A stretch of 8,691 bases of DNA, from assembly GCA_937138275.1 (NCBI GenBank), contig CAKZOY010000168.1, positions 1 through 8,691 of the forward strand. The letters are read 5' to 3'. The notes below the pieces were generated by a model. That model was not told where the DNA came from, did no database searches, and saw nothing but the letters and a program-made list of their open reading frames with translations. Position numbers and translations under genes: made by a program. Source of the stretch: an uncultured Chloroflexota bacterium (GTDB lineage Bacteria > Chloroflexota > Anaerolineae > B4-G1 > DUEL01). Shown here one piece after another: positions 1 to 6,139 of this stretch (position 1 is the first letter of the stretch; each line of letters starts with the position of its first letter).

Positions 1-20
1 ACCCAATCCCCAAACCCAAT

Positions 21-48
21 TTGTCTTCCCCACCGCTTCGGTTATAAT
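21..48 (+). promoter_or_regulatory. Sigma70-type promoter for the zinc-ribbon/GNAT/Fe-S/HerA operon
   Basis: A perfect -10 box TATAAT lies at 43-48. A partial -35 box TTGTCT (4 of 6 matches to TTGACA) lies at 21-26, with a 16-bp spacer. Transcription would start near 54-56, giving a leader of about 45 nt before the ATG at 101. The -10 is embedded in CGGTTATAAT, almost the same wording as the secD promoter (CGGCTATAAT). The four downstream genes are separated by 10 bp or less and no other strong promoter was seen among them, so this probably serves all four. The remainder of 1-100 holds no recognisable gene. Confidence 0.7.
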
Positions 49-90
49 GCAGACTATGAGGGCGGGTTACCTCCCACACCCAACACCGAC

Positions 91-97
91 AGGAGAG
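91..97 (+). promoter_or_regulatory. Ribosome binding site that decides the first gene's start
   Basis: AGGAGAG ends 3 nt before the ATG at 101. An in-frame ATG at 47 would lengthen the protein by 18 residues, but it overlaps the -10 box and lies upstream of the predicted transcript start, so it cannot be used from this promoter. The start at 101 is therefore preferred. Confidence 0.7.
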
Positions 98-100
98 AAT

Positions 101-286
101 ATGAGAGGAGTCCGCTGCCAGCGCTGCGGCCATATGTTTTCCCTCTCCCGGGAACAAGTTGCGGCCGCGCTGGAAGAATTGCAGGAAAAAGGCATGTCGC
201 ATTACAACGTGGAATGCCCCAAATGCCGCCACCTGATCAAGGTCCCGCGCCCTTCCCTGGAGCGGATGCGGCCGCGCCAGAACTGA
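101..286 (+). CDS. Small two-CxxC zinc-ribbon protein (61 aa)
   Basis: The 61-residue protein carries two CxxC knuckles, C6-x2-C9 and C39-x2-C42, about 30 residues apart. This is the layout of a treble-clef or zinc-ribbon fold that binds one Zn2+ through four cysteines. The linker between the knuckles is rich in Ala, Glu and Leu (roughly 17-31) and probably helical. The C-terminus is basic and would suit nucleic-acid or protein contact. The second knuckle, followed by a hydrophobic-Lys-Val-Pro stretch, resembles small zinc-finger proteins I recall from Anaerolineae genomes, whose function is unknown. It is the first gene after the promoter at 21-48 and lies 10 bp before the GNAT gene. A regulatory or nucleic-acid-binding role is only an inference; the zinc-binding assignment is fairly safe. 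Confidence 0.8.
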   Translation: MRGVRCQRCGHMFSLSREQVAAALEELQEKGMSHYNVECPKCRHLIKVPRPSLERMRPRQN

Positions 287-296
287 CGGGAATCCG

Positions 297-1277
297 ATGC
301 GCCTGCCGGAAGAGGGACTGGTCCCCTTTCATCCGCTCCGCCACCTGGGGCCAGTGGCGGACCTGATCGCCGAGGCATTCGCCGGGGAACTGGGCCCCTG
401 GGCTCAATACACCCTCCGTCGGATGCGCCAGATTGCCCGCTGGGGGACGCTGGGGGTCCTCCTCTGGGCGCCCGAAATGGGGGAAACGCCCGGCTTCGTC
501 TGGATGGCCGACGGTCAGGTAGTGGGCAACGTCTCTTTCCGACGGGCCGCCGTCGCCGGTGGCTGGATGATCGGCAACGTCGCCGTCCATCCCCAATGGC
601 GGGGGCGCTCCATCGGGCGGGCGCTGATGGAGGCCGCGCTGGACGAGATCGCCCGTCGGGGCGGTACGTGGGTCGGGCTGGAGGTGCGGGAGGATAACCC
701 GGTGGCGGTCGGCCTCTACGAACGCCTGGGATTTGAGACGGTGGGCAGTTCCTTAGAGATGCTCCGCCCGGCAGGCCCCTTGCCCCTGCAGGCGGGGCAG
801 GCGTCGCCCCCACTGCGCCGGGCGCGCGCGGCGGATAGCGACACCCTCTACTACCTGGCCCGCGAGGGGCTGACCCGCGCGCACCAGGAAGTGCTGGAAA
901 TCCGCCGCTCCGCCTACCGGGCCGGGTGGGAGGCCTGCATCTCTGCGTGGCTGGAGGGCCGCACCGAGCGTTGGTGGACGACGACGGACCAGCCCCCCAC
1001 CGGCGCCCTCCGGGTGACGTCCCACCGACCGGGGCGCTGGTATGAGGTGGAAATCCTGGTCCAGCCCCAGCGGATAGACGACCTGGGTCCGGCGCTGGTG
1101 GAGGCGGCCCTCGCCCGCCTGCCCCGCCGGATGCGCTGGGAGGCGGCGACCGTCCTGCCCGGCATACGGATGGACCTGGAAGTCCACTTCGTCCGTATGG
1201 GGTTTCGTCCCCTGCGCCGCCTGCTCCAGATGCGCAGGCCCCTGGGCACCCCGGTGGAAATCCGTATCGCGGAGTAG
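297..1277 (+). CDS. GNAT-family N-acetyltransferase, probable tandem-domain protein
   Basis: The 326-residue protein is about twice the length of a single GNAT domain. Residues about 8-157 form a clear GNAT unit. A strand ending in V-A-V-H-P leads into the acetyl-CoA pyrophosphate loop (W101-R-G-R-S-I-G-R-A109), then a helix, then the REDNPVAVGLYERLGF motif (131-146) typical of motif B. Such enzymes move an acetyl group from acetyl-CoA to an amine on a small molecule or protein; the acceptor cannot be read from sequence. Residues about 172-326 look like a second, degenerate GNAT repeat. They end in F-V-R-M-G-F followed by a strand, which mirrors the end of the first unit, but no intact RGxGxA-type loop is visible, so this half probably does not bind acetyl-CoA. 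The start ATG has only a weak GGGAA-like binding site and may be translated by coupling from the gene 10 bp upstream. It is followed 3 bp later by the Fe-S gene. Confidence 0.85.
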   Translation: MRLPEEGLVPFHPLRHLGPVADLIAEAFAGELGPWAQYTLRRMRQIARWGTLGVLLWAPEMGETPGFVWMADGQVVGNVSFRRAAVAGGWMIGNVAVHPQWRGRSIGRALMEAALDEIARRGGTWVGLEVREDNPVAVGLYERLGFETVGSSLEMLRPAGPLPLQAGQASPPLRRARAADSDTLYYLAREGLTRAHQEVLEIRRSAYRAGWEACISAWLEGRTERWWTTTDQPPTGALRVTSHRPGRWYEVEILVQPQRIDDLGPALVEAALARLPRRMRWEAATVLPGIRMDLEVHFVRMGFRPLRRLLQMRRPLGTPVEIRIAE

Positions 1278-1280
1278 GAT

Positions 1281-2084
1281 ATGGGCCGGTCCCCGAAAAC
1301 GCTATCCCTGATCGTCAAAATCTGGCCCCTGGGCGACTGGGTCAACCGGATGGGCCGCTGGCCCGTCGTCGGCCCGCTCCTGAAGCCCTTCTTCCGTCCG
1401 GAAGAGAACGAGACCATCGTCATCCCGGTACGGGAAGCGGTGCAGGTGCCGGAGAGCGTGGTGCTGCCGGAGATCATCCTCCGCCCATTGGTGGAACGGG
1501 CCAGCGCGCGGTTCATCCTGAACGAATGCCTCTGCCGACGGGCAGCGAACCGCCCCACCTGCCCGCAGGACATCGGCTGTCTTTTCCTGGGCGACGGCGC
1601 GGCAGAGATCCACCCCGCCCTGGGGCGTCTGGCCGATGGGGATGAGGCGCTGGCCCACGTCCGCCGGGCGACCGAAGCGGGCCTGCTCCCGCAGATCGTC
1701 CACGCTGCCTTTGACGCCTGGATGCTGGGCATCCGGTTCCGCCGGATGCTGGCGGTCTGTTTCTGCTGCGACTGCTGCTGCGCGGTGCGCAGGACCCTGC
1801 GTCTCGGCCCGCCGATTTTTCAGGAGACGGTGCTCCGTCTCCCCGGTCTATTGGTGACGGTGGGGCCGGAATGTGTGGGATGCGGGCGCTGCGCGAAAGT
1901 ATGCCTTGTGGGAGCGATCCGGATGGAGAACGGCCGGGCGTCTATCTCCGAAGATTGCAAGGGCTGCGGCCGGTGCGTGGCCGCCTGTCCCCAGGGCGCA
2001 ATCGCCCTGCACCTGGACCCGGAGGTGGACCCGGCCGGCCAACTCATCGCCCGGATTGAACGCCGCACCGAGATCGGAGGATAG
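1281..2084 (+). CDS. Cysteine-rich 4Fe-4S dicluster protein
   Basis: The 267-residue protein ends in two classic ferredoxin motifs. C198-x2-C201-x2-C204-x3-C208 and C226-x2-C229-x2-C232-x3-C236 should hold two [4Fe-4S] clusters in a bacterial-ferredoxin fold. Upstream are two further cysteine groups: C83-x-C85-R with C94 and C100, and the dense C160-x-C162-C163-x-C165-C166-C167. All 18 cysteines of the protein belong to these four groups. The same order of N-terminal CxCR, middle CxCC-type cluster and C-terminal ferredoxin is one I recall from uncharacterised 4Fe-4S proteins of anaerobes and Chloroflexota; the upstream groups may bind another metal centre. The N-terminal 40 residues are hydrophobic and basic (I-W-P-L-G, P-V-V-G-P-L-L) and could touch the membrane, but no clear signal peptide or transmembrane helix is seen. 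GGAG at 1271-1274 precedes the ATG. The HerA-like gene starts 3 bp after the stop, suggesting coupled translation. Electron transfer or redox sensing is inferred. Confidence 0.85.
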   Translation: MGRSPKTLSLIVKIWPLGDWVNRMGRWPVVGPLLKPFFRPEENETIVIPVREAVQVPESVVLPEIILRPLVERASARFILNECLCRRAANRPTCPQDIGCLFLGDGAAEIHPALGRLADGDEALAHVRRATEAGLLPQIVHAAFDAWMLGIRFRRMLAVCFCCDCCCAVRRTLRLGPPIFQETVLRLPGLLVTVGPECVGCGRCAKVCLVGAIRMENGRASISEDCKGCGRCVAACPQGAIALHLDPEVDPAGQLIARIERRTEIGG

Positions 2085-2087
2085 AGG

Positions 2088-3761
2088 ATGGCTGAAGAAC
2101 TGGATCGCTGGTTTCCCCGCCCGCCCTGTCCGGAGGCAGCCCGGCGGCTGGGCATCGTCGTCGGGGGAAGTCTTTCCAAAGGGCTGGAGGTCAAACTGGA
2201 CCCGCAGACCGTCATAGAGGGCCTGGCGGTGGGGCGGTACGTCGTCATCCACGGTCGCACCGGCCGCCGTTTCTTCTCCATCATCAACGACGTCGCCCTG
2301 GACTCCACCAACCCCCTCATCCAGAAAACCCCACCCGACGTCTCCGACCCGTTCATTGCCCAGGTCCATCGGGGGACGTCCACTTTCGGCCGCATCCACG
2401 TCGCCCCGATGCTGGTGGTGGAGGCGGGGGAGGAGGAGCCCAGGCCCGTCAAAACCGTCCCGGAGCACTTCTCGGAAGTGTACGAGGCGACGCCGGAGGA
2501 TGTATCGTTGATCTTTGGACGGGAGGAACAGGCAGGCTACTTCGTCATCGGCGAACCCCTGGACATGACGGGTATCCCGGTCACGGTCAACCTGGAGCGG
2601 TTCGTGGAGCGCTCGGCGGGGGTCTTCGGGAAGACGGGCACCGGCAAGACGTTCCTAACCCGCCTCCTGCTGGCGGGCATCATCCGGCAACGGGTGGCCG
2701 TCACCCTGATTTTTGATATGCACAACGAGTACGGCTGGAAGAGCCAGGACGAGACCCGGCGGGAGGTCAAGGGGTTGCGGCAACTCTTCGCCACCGGGGA
2801 GGTCGCCGTCTTCACCCTGGACGAGGAGTCGTCCCGACGGCGGGGAAGCAAGATAGACGGCGCCGTCTACATCGGCTACGACCAGATTGTGCCGGAGGAC
2901 GTGGACGGCCTCTCCATCCTGCTGGGCCTGAGCGACATCCAGGTCGGCGCGCTCTACTTCCTCCGGCGACGGCTGGGTTCCCGCTGGCTGACCCGTCTTC
3001 TGGACGAGGAGGACCCGCTGGAGGAACTGCAGGAGGCGCTGGAGAGAGGCATCCTGCACGGGGGGACGCTGGGGGCAATCCAGCGCAAACTGGGCCGATT
3101 CCGGGACTTCGGATTTCTCCGGCCGGAGGTGCCGGAGGACCCCGTCCAGAAAATCTTGAGTTATCTGGATAAGGGCGTCAACGTCGTCCTGGAGTTCGGG
3201 CGGTACGGGAACAGTCTGGAGGCGTACATTCTGGTCGCCAACTACATCACCCGCCGCATCCACGAACACTACGTCTACCGCAAAGAGGCGGCCCAGGGCG
3301 GGCGGGGGGAAGAGCCCCGTCCCCTGGTCATCACCGTGGAGGAGGCGCACAAGTTCCTGGACCCCGCCGTCTCCCGGCACACGATTTTCGGCACCATTGC
3401 CCGCGAACTGCGCAAGTACAACGTGACCCTGCTGATTGTGGACCAGCGGCCCAGCGGCATAGACCCGGAGGTGATGAGCCAGATCGGGACGCGGGTGACC
3501 TGTCTTCTGGACGACGAGGCAGACATCCGGGCGGTGTTCTCCGGGGTGGCGGGGGCGGCGCCCCTGCGGGAGGTGCTGGCCCGGCTGGACACCCGCCAGC
3601 AAGCGCTGATTATGGGGCACGCGGTGCCCATGCCGGTCGTCGTGCGCACCCGTTCCTACGACGAGGCCTTCTACCAGGCGATGGCGGGAAGCGAAAAGTC
3701 TCCCGAAGCCATCCTGGAGGAGGGCCGGCGACTGCTGCGGGGAGAGGAGGTGGAAGTATAG
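2088..3761 (+). CDS. HerA-like hexameric DNA-pumping ATPase (HAS-barrel/DUF87 type)
   Basis: The 557-residue protein has the HerA/FtsK-superfamily layout. Residues about 20-110 look like a HAS-barrel. The Walker A loop is G181-K-T-G-T-G-K187-T188, followed by a core strand ending I-F-D-M-H-N-E-Y-G (208-216). Walker B is L413-V-I-T-V-E418-E419-A-H421. The late motif Q453-R-P-S-G-I-D-P-E-V with a following S-Q (464-465) matches the HerA region that contributes a sensor and arginine-finger function between subunits. HerA proteins form hexamers that translocate on double-stranded DNA. Classic ones work with the nuclease NurA in end resection, and others serve in defence or conjugation systems. 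No nuclease gene is adjacent here, so the partner is unknown. A helical insert (about 270-350) sits between the Walker motifs. A strong GGAGG (2076-2080) lies 7 nt before the ATG, inside the end of the Fe-S gene. All catalytic motifs are intact. ATPase class is certain; biological role is open. Confidence 0.9.
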   Translation: MAEELDRWFPRPPCPEAARRLGIVVGGSLSKGLEVKLDPQTVIEGLAVGRYVVIHGRTGRRFFSIINDVALDSTNPLIQKTPPDVSDPFIAQVHRGTSTFGRIHVAPMLVVEAGEEEPRPVKTVPEHFSEVYEATPEDVSLIFGREEQAGYFVIGEPLDMTGIPVTVNLERFVERSAGVFGKTGTGKTFLTRLLLAGIIRQRVAVTLIFDMHNEYGWKSQDETRREVKGLRQLFATGEVAVFTLDEESSRRRGSKIDGAVYIGYDQIVPEDVDGLSILLGLSDIQVGALYFLRRRLGSRWLTRLLDEEDPLEELQEALERGILHGGTLGAIQRKLGRFRDFGFLRPEVPEDPVQKILSYLDKGVNVVLEFGRYGNSLEAYILVANYITRRIHEHYVYRKEAAQGGRGEEPRPLVITVEEAHKFLDPAVSRHTIFGTIARELRKYNVTLLIVDQRPSGIDPEVMSQIGTRVTCLLDDEADIRAVFSGVAGAAPLREVLARLDTRQQALIMGHAVPMPVVVRTRSYDEAFYQAMAGSEKSPEAILEEGRRLLRGEEVEV

Positions 3762-3813
3762 CAGGAAGCAGGAAGCGGGTAGGCTGCCTGCTCCCGGCTA
3801 CCTGCTTCCCGCT
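3760..3813 (+). repeat. Palindromic array of 7-bp repeats overlapping the HerA-like stop codon
   Basis: Three consecutive units fit AGCRGGN on the plus strand (starts at 3760, 3767 and 3774). After the short junction AG-GCT (3781-3785), four consecutive units of the reverse complement NCCYGCT follow (3786-3813). Every unit keeps exact 7-bp spacing, so RNA could fold into a long hairpin in more than one register; for example 3758-3775 pairs with 3798-3815 at 16 of 18 positions. The array starts within the TAG stop codon and ends 2 nt before the GGAGG of the next gene. There is no T-run, so it is not a standard intrinsic terminator. Transcript-end processing, attenuation or a dispersed repeat family are all possible. 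Confidence 0.85.
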
Positions 3814-3824
3814 ATGGAGGAGCA

Positions 3825-4022
3825 ATGGTCACCAAACGTCAACTGGGTATCTTTCTTTCCATCATCGCGGCGCTGGCCCTGCTGTGGATCGGCGTCATAG
3901 ACCGGATCGGGATGGGAGAATGGGGCGGCTTCGGACCGCTCCAGCGCATCGGGCTGTTCGGCGCAGCGGCGGTCCTGGCCGTCGGCCTTATCCTCATCCG
4001 TATCGGCAACCGCCCGGCATAA
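3825..4022 (+). CDS. Small two-helix membrane protein, unknown function (65 aa)
   Basis: This 65-residue protein has two predicted transmembrane helices, about residues 8-25 (F-L-S-I-I-A-A-L-A-L-L-W-I-G-V-I) and 41-61 (I-G-L-F-G-A-A-A-V-L-A-V-G-L-I-L-I-R-I), joined by a short Gly-rich loop. Basic residues at both ends suggest that both termini face the cytoplasm. I do not recognise the family. GGAGG at 3816-3820 is 4 nt before the ATG and directly follows the palindromic repeat. The GH4 gene begins 11 bp after the stop, so the two are probably co-transcribed, but nothing in the sequence links their functions. It is called real because of its ribosome binding site, membrane-like composition and fit between neighbours. 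Confidence 0.7.
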   Translation: MVTKRQLGIFLSIIAALALLWIGVIDRIGMGEWGGFGPLQRIGLFGAAAVLAVGLILIRIGNRPA

Positions 4023-4033
4023 GGGAGGACGAT

Positions 4034-5341
4034 ATGCCTGTCATCAACAAAATCGCTGTCATCGGCGGAGGAAGCACCTACACCCCGGAGTTCGTGGACG
4101 GGTTCATTCAGCACCGGGACGAGGTGCAGGTAGAGGAAATTGCGCTCCACGATATTGACGAGGAACGGCTGCAGGTCGTCGGCGGGCTGGTGGAGCGGAT
4201 GGTCCGCCACGCCGGACTGGAGACCCGCATCACCCAGACCACCGACCGGCGGGCCGCGCTGGACGGGGTGGCCTTCGTCATCTCCCAGATTCGCGTCGGT
4301 GGGATGGCTGCGCGCATCCAGGACGAGAAAATCCCGCTGAAGTACGGCGTCGTCGGCCAGGAGACGACTGGGCCGGGGGGCACGCTCAAGGCCTGGCGCA
4401 CCATCCCCGTCGCCCTGGAGATCGCCCGCGACGTGGAGCGGTATGCCCCCGACGCCTGGTACATCAACTTCACCAACCCGTCCGGCATCATCACCGAGGC
4501 CCTGCTGAAACATGCAAACGTCCGGGCCGTCGGCCTGTGCAACAACCCCCTCAACTTCACCCGTCTGATCGCCGGTCTCTTCGGCGTGCCCGACGGGGCG
4601 GTCTTCCTGGAGTGGGTCGGGCTGAACCACGTCAACTGGATTCGGCGGGCCTACGTCCACGGGCGAGATGTCACCCCGGAACTGATAGAACGGGTCGGCC
4701 GGGGGGAGATGCCGGCCTATCCCTTTGACGGCGAACTGGTGCAGGCCCTGGGGGTGCTCCCGACCTGGTATCTGCAGTACTACTACTACCCCGACCGGAA
4801 GGTGGCGGAGATGCAGGCCGCGGGGAAGACGCGCGGGGAGACGGTCGCTGAGGTGGAGGGGGACCTGCTCCGGAAGTACGCCGACCCGAACCTGGTCGTC
4901 AAGCCCTCGGAGTTGAGTTTGCGGGGGGGCGCGCTCTACTCCGAGGCGGCGGTGCGGCTGATCCTCTCGCTGGTGCTGGACCGCCGGGACGTGCAGATTG
5001 TGGACGTCCGCAACGGCGGGGCCATCCCCGACCTTCCGGCGGAGGGGGCGGTGGAAGTGCCCTGCGTCGTGGGGGCGCACGGCATCACCCCTCTGCGGAT
5101 GGGGCCCCTTCCGGAGACCGTCCGTCCCCTCTGCCAGACCGTCAAGGCCTGGGAGACCTGGACAGTGGAGGCGGGGGTGACCGGCTCCCGCCGCGCGGCG
5201 CTGCTGGCGATGCTCACCAACCCGCTGGTCCCTTCGGCCGACGTCGCCCGCCGCCTGCTGGAAGAGATGCTGGAGGCCAACCGGGCCTACCTGCCGCAGT
5301 TCTTTCCCGGAGCGCCGTCCGACGCGAACCGTCGGCTGTAG
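4034..5341 (+). CDS. Glycoside hydrolase family 4 protein, 6-phospho-beta-glucosidase-like
   Basis: The 435-residue protein has the hallmarks of family GH4, enzymes that hydrolyse glycosides by an oxidation/elimination route using bound NAD+ and a divalent metal, usually Mn2+. The N-terminal Rossmann loop is I-G-G-G-S-T-Y-T-P-E (10-19). Q85-I-R-V-G-G and G108-Q-E-T-T-G-P-G-G (108-116) match the 6-phospho-beta-glucosidase branch. N145-F-T-N-P-S-G lines the active site. The metal ligands are expected at C169 (in G-L-C-N-N-P) and H199 (in G-L-N-H). The tyrosine-rich stretch W245-Y-L-Q-Y-Y-Y-Y probably supplies the catalytic base. Length is normal for GH4. The same frame stays open upstream to 3884, but that part overlaps the membrane-protein gene; the ATG at 4034 with GGGAGG (4023-4028) just ahead of the Rossmann strand is clearly the start. 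No PTS or sugar-uptake gene is near, so the physiological substrate (6-phospho-sugar or another glycoside) is uncertain. Confidence 0.9.
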   Translation: MPVINKIAVIGGGSTYTPEFVDGFIQHRDEVQVEEIALHDIDEERLQVVGGLVERMVRHAGLETRITQTTDRRAALDGVAFVISQIRVGGMAARIQDEKIPLKYGVVGQETTGPGGTLKAWRTIPVALEIARDVERYAPDAWYINFTNPSGIITEALLKHANVRAVGLCNNPLNFTRLIAGLFGVPDGAVFLEWVGLNHVNWIRRAYVHGRDVTPELIERVGRGEMPAYPFDGELVQALGVLPTWYLQYYYYPDRKVAEMQAAGKTRGETVAEVEGDLLRKYADPNLVVKPSELSLRGGALYSEAAVRLILSLVLDRRDVQIVDVRNGGAIPDLPAEGAVEVPCVVGAHGITPLRMGPLPETVRPLCQTVKAWETWTVEAGVTGSRRAALLAMLTNPLVPSADVARRLLEEMLEANRAYLPQFFPGAPSDANRRL

Positions 5342-5364
5342 GGGGGGTCAAACCCGCCCCATAC
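5338..5364 (+). repeat. Bulged G/C hairpin over the GH4 stop codon
   Basis: GTAGGGGGGGT (5338-5348) can pair through a CAA loop with ACCC-G-CCCC-A-TAC (5352-5364). This makes an 11-bp stem with two single-base bulges, G5356 and A5361. It includes the TAG stop at 5339-5341. No T-run follows, so it is not a canonical terminator. Its shape resembles a degenerate copy of the GGGGCGGGTTT-type palindromes that recur in some high-G+C genomes; whether it is a family member is inferred. Confidence 0.5.
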
Positions 5365-5396
5365 ACCGGGGACCGTTCATAAGGAGCACCTGCAGT

Positions 5397-5401
5397 GGAG
5401 G
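5397..5401 (+). promoter_or_regulatory. Ribosome binding site supporting a GTG start
   Basis: GGAGG lies 6 nt before the GTG at 5408, the only start-like codon that fits. The metal-binding DLHTHT motif begins just seven codons later, as expected for a PHP-domain protein with no N-terminal extension. A second Shine-Dalgarno-like AAGGAG (5381-5386) has no ATG, GTG or TTG at useful spacing. Confidence 0.7.
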
Positions 5402-5407
5402 ATAACC

Positions 5408-6127
5408 GTGACTCCAATCCTGCGCTGTGACCTGCACACCCACACCTACTATTCCCGCGACTGTCTGGTCTCGCCGGAGCGGTTTCTGGAGGCCTGCCGC
5501 CGCAAGGGGCTGGACCGGGTCGCCGTGACCGACCACAACACCATCGCTGGCGCGCTGCGGTTGAAGGAGATGGACCCTGAACGGATCATCGTCGGAGAGG
5601 AAATCCGCACCACGGAGGGGGAACTGATCGCCTACTTCCTCACCGAGGAGGTGCCGCCGGGCCTCTCCCCGCGGGAGACCATCGCCGCGGTGCGGGCGCA
5701 GGGAGGCGTGGTGGGGGTCTCCCATCCGCTGGACCGGGCCCGACGGGAGGCGATGGGGCTGGCATCGGTGCGGGCCCTGCTGGGAGAACTGGATTTCCTG
5801 GAGGGGTGGAACGCGCGCTGCCTCTTCTGGGCGGATAACGGGGAAGCGCTCGCCCTGGCGCGCGCCCACGGCCTGCCCGTCACCGCCGGAAGCGACGCCC
5901 ATTCCGTCTGGGAACTGGGCCGGATGGTGACCCTGCTGCCTCCCTTTGACTCCCCGGCGTCTTTCCTGGAGAGCCTCCGTTCGGCCCGGATAGAGGGACG
6001 GGAATCCTTCCCCTGGGTCCATCTGGTCTCCACCGGTGCGAAAATCATCCGGCGGCTGGGGCTGGTCCCCCTCCCGCAGGGGCGCAGCGAGCCCCGGGCG
6101 GCAGGCCGGGTGCGGGTCCTGGATTAA
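5408..6127 (+). CDS. PHP-domain metal-dependent phosphoesterase
   Basis: The 239-residue protein is a stand-alone PHP domain. The four motifs with their metal-binding residues are all visible: D8-L-H10-T-H12 with D18; T41-D42-H43-N; E64-E65; H106 (in S-H-P); and G161-S-D163-A-H165. PHP enzymes hydrolyse phosphate esters with a trinuclear metal site. Relatives act on nucleoside bisphosphates such as pAp, on short oligonucleotides or on histidinol phosphate; this one most resembles the TrpH/YciV-type general group but cannot be placed further. The last 35 residues are basic and lack motifs. Translation starts at GTG. The PrsW-type gene follows after 12 bp, so the two are likely co-transcribed. 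Domain assignment is firm; substrate is unknown. Confidence 0.9.
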   Translation: MTPILRCDLHTHTYYSRDCLVSPERFLEACRRKGLDRVAVTDHNTIAGALRLKEMDPERIIVGEEIRTTEGELIAYFLTEEVPPGLSPRETIAAVRAQGGVVGVSHPLDRARREAMGLASVRALLGELDFLEGWNARCLFWADNGEALALARAHGLPVTAGSDAHSVWELGRMVTLLPPFDSPASFLESLRSARIEGRESFPWVHLVSTGAKIIRRLGLVPLPQGRSEPRAAGRVRVLD

Positions 6128-6139
6128 GGAGAATTAATT

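Noticed and set aside
914..1732. A 272-codon minus-strand frame opposite the GNAT and Fe-S genes
   Set aside because: Arg/Ser-rich shadow translation that crosses the boundary of two well-supported genes.
2655..3620. A 321-codon minus-strand frame opposite the HerA-like gene
   Set aside because: His/Pro/Gln-rich translation without motifs, lying inside an intact ATPase gene. Shadow.
2088..3761. A HerA-based anti-phage defence system (for example with a Sir2 or DUF4297-type partner)
   Set aside because: No effector gene, nuclease or other defence gene is adjacent. The neighbours are an acetyltransferase and an Fe-S protein, so the defence label is not supported.
3760..3813. Intrinsic terminator after the HerA-like gene
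   Set aside because: The hairpin is strong, but no T-run follows and a ribosome binding site comes at once. Recorded as a repeat instead.
3760..3813. A CRISPR-like array
   Set aside because: Units are 7 bp, contiguous and inverted halfway, with no spacers and no cas genes in the window.
3884..4033. A longer GH4 protein starting at 3884
   Set aside because: The added 50 residues are Arg/Pro-rich, overlap the membrane-protein gene in another frame and precede the normal Rossmann N-terminus. GGGAGG at 4023-4028 supports the ATG at 4034.
3839..5080. A 413-codon minus-strand frame opposite the small membrane protein and GH4 genes
   Set aside because: No recognisable domain, no ribosome binding site noticed, and it overlaps two plus-strand genes with clear family motifs. 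Codon-bias shadow.
5365..5407. A separate promoter or riboswitch before the PHP gene
   Set aside because: No -10/-35 pair with credible spacing and too short for a structured sensor. Only the Shine-Dalgarno is supportable.
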